Shown here: positions 14,452-20,398 of the stretch, piece by piece | Numbering within the stretch: the first letter of the stretch is position 1 | How the letters are laid out: each line of letters begins with the position of its first letter | Assembly: GCA_023459675.1 (NCBI GenBank) | Contig: JAEWTC010000012.1 | Coordinates: 1 to 20,398 of the forward strand | Source: Bacillota bacterium | GTDB taxonomy: Bacteria > Bacillota > Clostridia > Christensenellales > Aristaeellaceae | Direction: 5' to 3' | Length of the DNA stretch: 20,398 nt | The notes under the pieces: model-generated | Told to the model about the DNA's origin: nothing | What the model saw: only the letters and a program-made list of their open reading frames with translations | Databases searched by the model: none | Translations under genes and position numbers: made by a program

Positions 14452-14457
14452 TATACT
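14452..14457 (+). promoter_or_regulatory. Putative -10 of the importer operon, activator-dependent type
   Basis: TATACT lies 24 nt before the ATG at 14482. The nearest -35 candidate, TTGATA (14425-14430), is 21 bp away, too far for normal sigma-A spacing, and nothing better is seen at 16-18 bp. A good -10 with no good -35 is the usual pattern for a promoter that needs an activator, here presumably the YesN-type regulator acting on the A-rich tract at 14398-14424. Confidence 0.45.
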
Positions 14458-14481
14458 CGATGTAGAAAAGGAGGTCATTTT

Positions 14482-15975
14482 ATGACATCTAAAAAAATCG
14501 TTTCCCTCTTGACCCTGGTCGTTCTTTTGGTTGCCTCCCTGGGTACCGTATCCACCGCGGCGGCGGAAGGCTATGACAAGATCGTATACGCCTACGCCAC
14601 CTTCAACAACATTCCGACCGACGAAACCCTGGCCAGCGTGGAAGAGGCCATCAACGTGATCACGCGCGAGAAGATCGGCGTGGAAGTTGAACTCAAGCCC
14701 ATCATGATCTGGGATTATTCCTCCACCGTCAGCCTTGCGCTGCAGGGCGGCGAGCAGGTGGACATTTACCAGACCCTGGGCGACCTGAACACGGGCATCA
14801 GCACCGGCATGTGCATGGACATCACCGACCTGGCCGCCGCCAATGCCCAGGAAACCCTGGCGCTGATCGGCGAAAAGTGGCTCGCGGCCACGAGCTTCGC
14901 GGGCAAGCTGTACGGCTTCCCCACGTACAAGCCCATCGCCCTGACCCCGATGCTCATTTACCGGCAGGATATCGCCGACGCGCTGGGCCTGGATATGACC
15001 AAGGTCAACAGCGTTGCCGATATCACCGCAGTGCTCGAAGCCGTAAAAGCCGCCTATCCGGACATGACGCCCCTTGCGGCCGTCAACACCGGCAACATCG
15101 GCCTCGGGCTGACCGTGCCCAACGTCGACTACCTGACGGACAACTACTTCTCCCCCAAGGGCGTTCTGATGAACGACGAACTCACGGTTGTGGACTTCTA
15201 TGCCTCCGAAGCGTTTGCCAACGTATGCAACACGGCGCGCAGCTGGTATTTGAACAACCTCGTGATGAAAGACGCCGCCACCACCAGCTCCGCCGCAGCG
15301 GAACTGATGTCGTCTGGCAACTACTTTGCCTATCTTGCGTCCTACAGCTATCCCGAAGCGGATACCGCCGCAAGCCTGGAAGCGCAGACCGGCGGCTATG
15401 ACCTGGGCGCCAAGATCGTCAGCAGCGCGTTTTTGGATACCACGTCGATCAACGCCCTCACGTGGTGCGTCGCTTCGACCACCAAAACCCCCGAAGCGGC
15501 TGTGAAGTTCTTAAACCTCACCTTTACCGATCCCGACGTCGTCAACCTGATCATCTACGGCCTGAAGGACCGCGACTATGTGCTGGACGAAGCGGGCTTC
15601 ATGAGCTACCCCGAAGGCCAGGAAGCCGCCACCGTGCCCTACACGGCGCAGCTCTCCTGCGGAACGCTGGGCAACTTCTTCATCATGTACCCGATGGCGG
15701 GCACCAACGTGGAATCCCTCGCGTGGGAGCTGGAGCAAAACCAGAAGGCGAAAACCTCCGTTGCCATGGGCTTCACGTTTGATAGCAGCAGCGTGAAAAC
15801 GGAATACACCGCCGTTACCAACGTGATCGAGCAGTATCTGCCCGGCCTGGTATGCGGCAGCGTAGACCCGGCAACGGAAATCCCCGTATTCCTGGAGCGG
15901 CTCGCGGAAGCCGGCCTGAATGAGATCATCGCAGCCAAACAGACCCAGCTGGACGCCTGGTTAGCCTCCAAGTAA
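14482..15975 (+). CDS. Sugar ABC transporter substrate-binding protein (CUT1, DUF3502-type C-terminus)
   Basis: A 497-residue extracytoplasmic binding protein. Residues 1-28 form a Sec signal peptide: a basic start (MTSKK), a hydrophobic core (LLTLVVLLVASL) and a TAAA-EG cleavage site. There is no cysteine in a lipobox, unlike most Gram-positive substrate-binding proteins. The mature part has family-1 features (QVDIYQTLGDLNTGISTG, GKLYGFPTYKPIALTPMLIY) and the end resembles DUF3502 (FTFDSSSVKTEYTAVTNVIE, YLPGLVCGSVDPATEIP, KQTQLDAWL). It would capture an oligosaccharide outside the membrane and deliver it to the two permeases downstream. The start at 14482 follows a perfect AAAGGAGGTC. The 19-residue extension back to 14425 overlaps the promoter. 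First gene of the importer operon; a strong hairpin separates it from the permeases, which should allow higher expression of this subunit. Confidence 0.93.
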   Translation: MTSKKIVSLLTLVVLLVASLGTVSTAAAEGYDKIVYAYATFNNIPTDETLASVEEAINVITREKIGVEVELKPIMIWDYSSTVSLALQGGEQVDIYQTLGDLNTGISTGMCMDITDLAAANAQETLALIGEKWLAATSFAGKLYGFPTYKPIALTPMLIYRQDIADALGLDMTKVNSVADITAVLEAVKAAYPDMTPLAAVNTGNIGLGLTVPNVDYLTDNYFSPKGVLMNDELTVVDFYASEAFANVCNTARSWYLNNLVMKDAATTSSAAAELMSSGNYFAYLASYSYPEADTAASLEAQTGGYDLGAKIVSSAFLDTTSINALTWCVASTTKTPEAAVKFLNLTFTDPDVVNLIIYGLKDRDYVLDEAGFMSYPEGQEAATVPYTAQLSCGTLGNFFIMYPMAGTNVESLAWELEQNQKAKTSVAMGFTFDSSSVKTEYTAVTNVIEQYLPGLVCGSVDPATEIPVFLERLAEAGLNEIIAAKQTQLDAWLASK

Positions 15976-15993
15976 ACCGGAAACAAACAACAC

Positions 15994-16018
15994 GCGGGGC
16001 GGCGAAAAGCCGCCCCGC
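15994..16018 (+). terminator. Strong intercistronic hairpin after the substrate-binding protein gene
   Basis: A perfect 10-bp GC stem, GCGGGGCGGC (15994-16003) and GCCGCCCCGC (16009-16018), closes a GAAAA loop 18 nt after the stop codon. No T-tract follows (AAGAATG), so full termination is unlikely. Such hairpins between binding-protein and permease genes usually protect the upstream mRNA or attenuate read-through. Confidence 0.7.
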
Positions 16019-16024
16019 AAGAAT

Positions 16025-16053
16025 GTTGCGCATACCCCGTATATGCTTGCAAC
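16025..16053 (+). other. Second stem-loop in the binding-protein/permease intergene
   Basis: GTTGC-GCATA (16025-16034) pairs with TATGC (16042-16046) and GCAAC (16049-16053) across a two-base TT bulge, with loop CCCCGTA. It begins seven nt after the previous hairpin and ends 41 nt before the permease ATG. It could be part of an RNA processing or attenuation element, or a DNA dyad for a regulator. Confidence 0.45.
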
Positions 16054-16094
16054 CACATTCCCCGTCCCACCGAAACGACAGATGAGGAACGATC

Positions 16095-17015
16095 ATGGGT
16101 AAACGCCGTAAAATGCACCTGGCGAAAACAGGTCCCCTGCTGCTGATCGCGCTGCCGGGCATCCTATACCTTCTGGTGAACAACTACCTGCCGATGTTCG
16201 GCGTATTTCTTGCGTTCAAGGATTTCAACTACTTCAAGGGAATTTTCGGCAGCGACTGGAACGGGCTGGACAACTTCCGTTTCCTGTTCAAAACGCGCGA
16301 CGCCTTGCTGATGACCAGAAACACGCTGCTTTACAATACCGCGTTCATCGTCATCGGCACGCTCGCCGCCATCTTCATCGCCGTACTTCTCTACGAGCTC
16401 GGCCAGCGCCGCAGGGTGCGGTTTTTCCAGTCCGCGCTGATGCTGCCCAACCTCTTTTCCTGGGTTGTGATCGGCTTCGTGGTGTACGCGTTCTTAAACG
16501 CCGACACCGGTTTTATGAACAACACCATCTTTCCGCTTCTGCATCTGGAGCCCTTCAGCTGGTACTCAACCACGGAGCCGTGGCCGGTGATCCTGGTTCT
16601 CGTTTACCTGTGGAAATACATGGGCGTGTCCTCGGTGGTGTACATCGCAAGCATCGCGGGGATCGACCAGAATATCTACGAGGCCGCGCAGATCGACGGT
16701 GCGAGCAAGGTACAGCAGATCCGCAAAATCACGCTCCCGCTGCTCAAGCCCACCGTGATCATTATGGTGCTGATGGCCGTCGGGCGCATCTTCTATTCCG
16801 ATTTCGGGCTGTTCTATCAGGTGCCGCAGAACTCCGGCCGCCTGTTCAGCGTGACGCAGACCATCGATACCTACGTGTACCGCGGGCTGATGGAATTAAA
16901 CGACGTGGGCATGTCCGCCGCCGCGGCGCTGTACCAATCCGTGATCGGGCTGCTGCTGGTGCTTGGGGCCAACGCGCTGGTGCGCAAACTGGACCGCGAA
17001 AACGCGCTGTTTTAG
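16095..17015 (+). CDS. Sugar ABC transporter permease, LplB type
   Basis: A 306-residue inner-membrane permease. Six hydrophobic segments can be seen, beginning with LLLIALPGILYLLV at 15-28 and ending with LYQSVIGLLLVLGANAL near the C-terminus. The cytoplasmic EAA loop that contacts the ATPase is clear at about 196-215 (EAAQIDGASKVQQIRKITLP). The length and the YLPMFGVFLAFKDFNYFKGI N-terminal segment are typical of the LplB group in Bacillota. The start at 16095 follows GATGAGGAACGATC. The gene ends in a TAG within AGGAGG that serves the next permease, so translation is probably coupled. No ATPase gene is linked; a shared MsmX/UgpC-like ATPase elsewhere in the genome is the usual partner. Confidence 0.94.
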   Translation: MGKRRKMHLAKTGPLLLIALPGILYLLVNNYLPMFGVFLAFKDFNYFKGIFGSDWNGLDNFRFLFKTRDALLMTRNTLLYNTAFIVIGTLAAIFIAVLLYELGQRRRVRFFQSALMLPNLFSWVVIGFVVYAFLNADTGFMNNTIFPLLHLEPFSWYSTTEPWPVILVLVYLWKYMGVSSVVYIASIAGIDQNIYEAAQIDGASKVQQIRKITLPLLKPTVIIMVLMAVGRIFYSDFGLFYQVPQNSGRLFSVTQTIDTYVYRGLMELNDVGMSAAAALYQSVIGLLLVLGANALVRKLDRENALF

Positions 17016-17030
17016 GAGGTGAACGATAAG

Positions 17031-17930
17031 ATGATACACACAAAGGGCAACGACGTCGTTCGTTTCCGCAGGTTTGCCACGGTAATGCTTTCCCTCCTCG
17101 CGCTGATCGCCATCCTGCCCATTCTTTTGATCGCCACGGCCTCCGTGACGGACGAGGACGTGCTGGTGGCGGGCGGATATACGTACTTCCCCGCCAAGCT
17201 GAGCCTGGATTCGTATTACTACATGCTTAAGCAGAGCGCGATGATTTTGAACGCATACGGCGTTACCCTGCTGGTGACGGCGGCCGGTACGCTGTTAAGC
17301 CTCGTGCTCACCACGACGCTCGCCTATCCCATGTCGCGCAGGGATTTCAAGTACCGCAACGCCTTGGCGTTCTTCGTTTTCTTCACCATGCTCTTCAACG
17401 GGGGCGTCGTGTCTTCCTACATCATGTGGTCGCGCGTGTTCAGCATCAAGAACACGCTGTGGGCGCTGATCGTACCCAATTTTCTGGTAACCGCGTTCAA
17501 CGTGCTGCTGGTGCGAAACTATTACGCCAACAGCATCCCCCACGCGGTGATCGAGAGCGCGCAGATCGACGGCGCGGGAGAGTTTCGAACGTTCCTGCAG
17601 ATCATGCTGCCCCTGGCCATTCCCACCATCGCCACGATCAGCCTGTTTACGGGGCTGATCTACTGGAACGACTGGGTCAACTGCCTGTACTACATCACCG
17701 ATTCCAAGCTGTATCCCCTGCAGAACCTGCTGATCCGCATTATGAACAACATCCAGTTCCTGAAGATCAGCACCAACGTGCAGCTGCTGGGCACCCAGAA
17801 CATCGAGCTGCCGGGTTCCTCGGTGCGCATGGCCATGGCCGTGATCGGGATCATCCCGATCCTGATCATCTTTCCGTTCGTACAGAAATACTTCATCAAA
17901 GGCGTCGTGATGGGCGCGGTGAAAGGATAA
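17031..17930 (+). CDS. Sugar ABC transporter permease, LplC/YtcP type
   Basis: A 299-residue second permease of the importer. Hydrophobic segments include VMLSLLALIAILPILLIATA (18-37) and VIGIIPILIIFPFVQKYF near the end, and the EAA loop is at about 175-194 (ESAQIDGAGEFRTFLQIMLP). PAKLSLDSYYYML near residue 55 and the ending KYFIKGVVMGAVKG are typical of the YtcP/LplC group. The ATG at 17031 is chosen over an in-frame GTG at 17019 because AGGAGGTGA lies eight nt before the ATG and overlaps the GTG. Sixteen bases after the first permease and eleven before the NIF3-like gene, so clearly one transcript. Confidence 0.93.
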   Translation: MIHTKGNDVVRFRRFATVMLSLLALIAILPILLIATASVTDEDVLVAGGYTYFPAKLSLDSYYYMLKQSAMILNAYGVTLLVTAAGTLLSLVLTTTLAYPMSRRDFKYRNALAFFVFFTMLFNGGVVSSYIMWSRVFSIKNTLWALIVPNFLVTAFNVLLVRNYYANSIPHAVIESAQIDGAGEFRTFLQIMLPLAIPTIATISLFTGLIYWNDWVNCLYYITDSKLYPLQNLLIRIMNNIQFLKISTNVQLLGTQNIELPGSSVRMAMAVIGIIPILIIFPFVQKYFIKGVVMGAVKG

Positions 17931-17941
17931 GGAGATTTTCC

Positions 17942-18784
17942 ATGAAAGTCGGACAGATTATCGATGGAATCATTCAAAAAACCGGCGTGCCGCGCCTGCC
18001 GGAGAACCGGACCTGCGACCATCTGATGGCCGGAAGTTTGGATAGCGAAGTGCAAAAAATTGCCGTCACCTTTATGGCGACGGTGGATGTGATCCGCGAG
18101 GCGGCGGCGCAGGGCGTGAACTTCATCATCACCCACGAGCCCACCTGGTTTACCGGCAAGGACGAAATCGATTGGCTGCAGGGAGACCCCGTGTATTTGC
18201 AGAAAAAGAAACTGATCGAAGATACGGGCATGAACATCTGGCGCTTTCACGACCATATGCACTTCGACGCCGACGACGGCATTTTCCGCGGGTTTGACAC
18301 GGAAACGGGCTGGGGAGACTACCACATGCCGCCCGACGAGGACGCGCCGTTTTTCCGCAAGGGCAAGAAGAACGACAGCTGCTACCAAATTCCAAAGACG
18401 ACCCTGGGCGAGCTGGCAGCGTTCTTCAAGAAACGGTTTTCCATGCCCTACATCCGCATCCTGGGCGATCCGGCCATGGCGGTGGAACGCGTATCCGTGC
18501 TGCTGGGCGGCGGAAGCCTTGGGCTTGGCAGCGAGCAAATGCCCATGGAACTCATGCGCGCCCGCAACCTGGACGTGATCCTCTGCGGCGAGGTGACCGA
18601 ATGGACGCTGCCCGCCTATGTGCGGGACGCGTGGCAGCTGGGCATGAGCAAAGCGCTTCTGATTTTGGGGCACGAGCGCAGCGAGGAACCCGGCATGAAG
18701 CACCTGGGGCCGTGGCTTACGTCCATCACCGGCGATATTCCCGTATTGTTCGTGGACGCGAAGGAACCCTTTACCACCCTGTAA
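17942..18784 (+). CDS. NIF3-like (DUF34) dinuclear-metal protein
   Basis: A 280-residue protein. Metal-ligand motifs of the NIF3 family can be placed: ITHEPTWF (H65, in place of the common THHPLIF), HDHMHF (H103-H107) and LGHERSEEP (H244 and E248, matching the GHxxxE near the C-terminus). LLGGGSLGLGSEQM and DVILCGEVTEW are also NIF3-like, where GD usually stands in place of GE. NIF3 proteins form toroidal hexamers with two divalent metals per subunit; their reaction is unsettled, although annotation pipelines often call them GTP cyclohydrolase I type 2. The start at 17942 follows AAGGAGA. Its place directly after a sugar importer (11-nt gap) and before an esterase suggests a metal-dependent hydrolase acting on the imported compound, but no direct evidence is visible. 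The HEP variant of the first motif sets it apart from the housekeeping form. Confidence 0.82.
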   Translation: MKVGQIIDGIIQKTGVPRLPENRTCDHLMAGSLDSEVQKIAVTFMATVDVIREAAAQGVNFIITHEPTWFTGKDEIDWLQGDPVYLQKKKLIEDTGMNIWRFHDHMHFDADDGIFRGFDTETGWGDYHMPPDEDAPFFRKGKKNDSCYQIPKTTLGELAAFFKKRFSMPYIRILGDPAMAVERVSVLLGGGSLGLGSEQMPMELMRARNLDVILCGEVTEWTLPAYVRDAWQLGMSKALLILGHERSEEPGMKHLGPWLTSITGDIPVLFVDAKEPFTTL

Positions 18785-18798
18785 ACTGGACCGGCAAT

Positions 18799-18838
18799 AC
18801 CCGCCGGGGCGCAGCGGCAACCGCTGCCCTGCGCGGGT
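18799..18838 (+). other. Intercistronic hairpin between the NIF3-like and esterase genes
   Basis: GCAGCGG (18811-18817) pairs with CCGCTGC (18821-18827) around CAA, and the outer ACCCGC (18799-18804) pairs with GCGGGT (18833-18838), with an internal loop between. There is no T-tract. It starts 14 nt after the NIF3-like stop and probably modulates mRNA stability rather than ending transcription. Confidence 0.5.
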
Positions 18839-18864
18839 AACAAACGCACACGGAGGCAGCGACT

Positions 18865-19671
18865 ATGGCAGTTTTGACCTGTGATTTCTATTCCAAGGCA
18901 CGCGTAGGCATGCAAACGTTCACCGCCGTTCTTCCGGTGGATCTTCCGCCCGACGGCATGACCCCCCGTCCCTACGCGGACGGCCCGTGGCCCACCCTGT
19001 ACCTGCTGCACGGTTATTCCGGCAACCAGGTGGACTGGCTGTACCGTTCCGACATCGAGAAATGGGCGATGAAACACCGCATGGCGGTGATTATGCCGTC
19101 CGGCGCGAACTATTTCTATCTGGACAACGAAACGACGGGCGAAAAGTTCGGAGGCTTCATCGGCGAGGAGCTTGTCGACGTCACCCGAAAGATGTTCCCC
19201 CTTTCCCGGAAACGGGCGGATACCGCCATCGCGGGCTTGTCCATGGGCGGTTACGGCGCGGTGCGCAACGGGCTTTTGTACGCGGATACGTTCGGCGCGA
19301 TCCTCGGGCTGTCGTCCGCGCTGATTACCGACCAGGTGGCCGCCATGAAACCGGAAGGCGGCGGCACGCAGATTGCCCCGTACGGATACTATGCGCATAC
19401 CTTCGGCGACCCCGCAAAGCTGCTGGGAAGCGATAAGGACCCCAAACATCTGGCCAAAGTCCGCCTGGGGGACGGCAAGGCCCCCCGCTTGTTCCTCGCC
19501 TGCGGCACGGAAGATTTCGTAATGAAGGAAAACCGGGATTACCACGCGTTCCTTGAAGAGATCGGATATCCGCATACCTGGTGGGAACGCCCCGGCAAGC
19601 ACGATTTCGAATTCTGGAACCAGTCGATGCCCGCGGGGATGGACTGGCTGGCGGCCGGGAAGGAAGCCTGA
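18865..19671 (+). CDS. Alpha/beta-hydrolase esterase, CE1/esterase-D type
   Basis: A 268-residue carboxylesterase. The triad can be placed: nucleophile S126 in AGLSMGGYGAV, D217 in LACGTEDFV and H246 in GKHDFEFW. YLLHGYSGNQVDWLYRSDIE near 46-65 carries the oxyanion-hole HG. This arrangement is that of the S-formylglutathione hydrolase / acetyl- and feruloyl-esterase group (CE1, EstA-like). No signal peptide, so it would act on intracellular substrates. The start at 18865 follows CGGAGG. Its place after the importer suggests removal of acetyl or feruloyl groups from imported plant oligosaccharides; the exact acyl group cannot be told. The next gene begins five nt after the stop. Confidence 0.88.
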   Translation: MAVLTCDFYSKARVGMQTFTAVLPVDLPPDGMTPRPYADGPWPTLYLLHGYSGNQVDWLYRSDIEKWAMKHRMAVIMPSGANYFYLDNETTGEKFGGFIGEELVDVTRKMFPLSRKRADTAIAGLSMGGYGAVRNGLLYADTFGAILGLSSALITDQVAAMKPEGGGTQIAPYGYYAHTFGDPAKLLGSDKDPKHLAKVRLGDGKAPRLFLACGTEDFVMKENRDYHAFLEEIGYPHTWWERPGKHDFEFWNQSMPAGMDWLAAGKEA

Positions 19672-19676
19672 ACCTG

Positions 19677-20087
19677 ATGAACGCGGAGCTTGTGATGACC
19701 CTCCATGTGGAGCTTGGGCAAGCGCTGCCCGTCGGCCGCGTTCCCGCCGGGGAGCTTGTCATCATCCCCATCGTGGGCGGCAGCTTTGATGGCCCCCGGC
19801 TTCGGGGCCGGGTGCTGTGCGGCGGCGCGGATTGGAACACGCGCATCTCCGCGCAGGAAAGCCACGTGTGCGCGCGTTACTGGATCCAGACCGACGACGG
19901 CGCGGTGATCGCCGTGCACAACGAAGGCGTGCTCCACGCCGGCGCGCCGGAAGACGGATTACAAACCACGCCGGTTTTCCAATGCGACGCCAACGGCCCG
20001 TACGCCTGGCTCAACAGCGGCCTGTACGCGGGCACGCTCAAAGGCGCGGGCGAGCGCGCCGTGGAAATCGGAATCTGGCGGCTATAA
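19677..20087 (+). CDS. DUF3237-family protein (UPF0311)
   Basis: A 136-residue protein. LHVELGQALPVGRVPAGELV, IPIVGGSFDGPRLRGRVLCG and GADWNTR, then ARYWIQTDDGAVIAVHNEGV and the ending GAGERAVEIGIWRL, follow the DUF3237 pattern as I know it; these proteins form small beta-barrels of unknown function. The start at 19677 is five nt after the esterase stop, with AAGGAAG about ten nt upstream; an in-frame ATG at 19695 with GGAG six nt before it is equally possible and would shorten the protein by six residues. No signal peptide or membrane segment. Last gene of the importer operon, ahead of an intrinsic terminator. Its repeated company with hydrolases suggests a role in acyl or aromatic by-product handling, but that is inference. 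Confidence 0.75.
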   Translation: MNAELVMTLHVELGQALPVGRVPAGELVIIPIVGGSFDGPRLRGRVLCGGADWNTRISAQESHVCARYWIQTDDGAVIAVHNEGVLHAGAPEDGLQTTPVFQCDANGPYAWLNSGLYAGTLKGAGERAVEIGIWRL

Positions 20088-20165
20088 GAACATAACACGC
20101 ACCCAAGTCAAGGAATGGCAAGCTATGCACGGCGTTTTCACCGGTCTGCCGCCGATACGGGGCGG

Positions 20166-20186
20166 AACGGCGGAAACGCCGTTTTT
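20166..20186 (+). terminator. Intrinsic terminator of the importer operon
   Basis: AACGGCG (20166-20172) and CGCCGTT (20177-20183) form a perfect stem with a GAAA tetraloop, followed by a T-run that begins in the stem (20182-20186). It ends the importer-NIF3-esterase-DUF3237 transcript 78 nt after the last stop. Between it and the next promoter (20187-20261) I see nothing else. Confidence 0.75.
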
Positions 20187-20261
20187 CCTTCTGCAAAGCG
20201 GAACACGGCAAAGCAGCGCAGGCGCGGCAAGCGTTTGGCGCGTATTGGCAATGTTATGCGC

Positions 20262-20290
20262 TTGACATTTCTACGCCGTCATGCTATCGT
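20262..20290 (+). promoter_or_regulatory. Promoter of the right-edge LacI-type gene
   Basis: A perfect TTGACA (20262-20267) is followed after exactly 17 bp by TATCGT (20285-20290), a four-of-six -10. The ATG at 20323 lies 32 nt further on, with GAGAGG as ribosome site. No AAACGTTTTC core is present here, so this gene is not an obvious target of the regulator encoded at 554. Confidence 0.6.
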
Positions 20291-20322
20291 TTTCTCATTC
20301 CAAAACCGAGAGGTGCATACGG

Positions 20323-20398
20323 ATGGCAACGCTGAAGGAAGTCGCCCAGAAAGCCGGCGTGACGGTGACCACGGTTTCCAGGCTGCTCAACAAGCCGG
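20323..20398 (+). CDS. LacI-family transcriptional regulator, N-terminal fragment
   Basis: Only the first 25 codons are in the window. They read MATLKEVAQKAGVTVTTVSR followed by LLNKP, an unmistakable LacI-family helix-turn-helix, with the recognition helix VTVTTVSRLLN. The start has GAGAGG nine nt upstream and a consensus promoter before that. The helix differs from that of the regulator at 554 (VSIATVSRAL), so the two should read different operators. It lies on the same strand as the importer operon but is transcribed separately, after a terminator. Confidence 0.88.
   Translation, partial: MATLKEVAQKAGVTVTTVSRLLNKP

Noticed and set aside
17019..17030. GTG start four codons upstream for the second permease
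   Set aside because: The GTG lies inside the AGGAGGTGA ribosome site, so it cannot use it; the ATG at 17031 is correctly spaced.
17426..17941. Upstream extension of the NIF3-like frame through the second permease gene
   Set aside because: This part is an out-of-frame shadow of the permease; the ATG at 17942 has AAGGAGA upstream and begins the conserved protein.
20188..20261. Possible small gene between the importer terminator and the right-edge regulator
   Set aside because: No start codon with a ribosome site and no sustained open frame are seen in this short stretch.

Overview
The window reads as a carbohydrate-utilisation region from a GC-rich Bacillota chromosome, probably of the class Clostridia. 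The support is the combination of a YesM/YesN-type two-component system, a LplA/LplB/LplC-type (CUT1) sugar importer with no ATPase gene of its own, LacI-family regulators, strong AGGAGG ribosome sites, and a BaXK-like FGGY kinase next to a GH127 enzyme. The genus cannot be told from the sequence.

Layout. (1) Left edge, 1-1603: the N-terminus of a sugar ABC permease runs leftward off the window from a strong sigma-A-type promoter. It is divergent from a LacI-family regulator (554-1603), and the intergene holds two AAACGTTTTC operator-like sites. (2) 1604-1854: a structured convergent intergene with two near-identical GC hairpins in direct orientation that flank a 123-bp imperfect inverted repeat. 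(3) 1855-9357: a leftward operon in the order ArsR-like regulator, GH127 beta-L-arabinofuranosidase, FGGY (xylulokinase-like) kinase, GH2 beta-galactosidase. The first three genes are spaced 3-4 nt apart; the last has a 110-nt leader with a possible internal promoter. (4) 9602-10855: a rightward GH27 enzyme, divergent from that operon. (5) 11016-14352: a YesM-type histidine kinase and YesN-type response regulator. (6) 14482-20087: substrate-binding protein, two permeases, a NIF3-like metal protein, a CE1-type esterase and a DUF3237 protein, ending in an intrinsic terminator. (7) 20323-20398: the first 25 codons of a second LacI-family regulator.

How it may work together (inference): the two-component system senses an extracellular plant-derived glycan fragment and drives the importer. 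None of the four complete enzymes encoded here that act on glycans (GH2, GH27, GH127, esterase) has a visible signal peptide, so intact short oligosaccharides are probably imported and then dismantled in the cytoplasm. The esterase would remove acyl groups, GH127 beta-L-arabinofuranose, GH27 alpha-galactose or beta-L-arabinopyranose, and LacZ beta-galactose. The FGGY kinase would phosphorylate a released or isomerised pentulose. An arabinogalactan, pectic side-chain or extensin-like substrate would fit. The isomerase and epimerase needed for arabinose catabolism, and the importer ATPase, are not in the window.

No rRNA, tRNA, CRISPR array, transposase or phage gene was recognised. The least ordinary parts are the composite hairpin element at 1609-1834, the substrate-binding protein without a lipobox cysteine, the ArsR-like regulator with a large unassigned C-terminal domain, and the NIF3-esterase-DUF3237 tail of the transporter operon.
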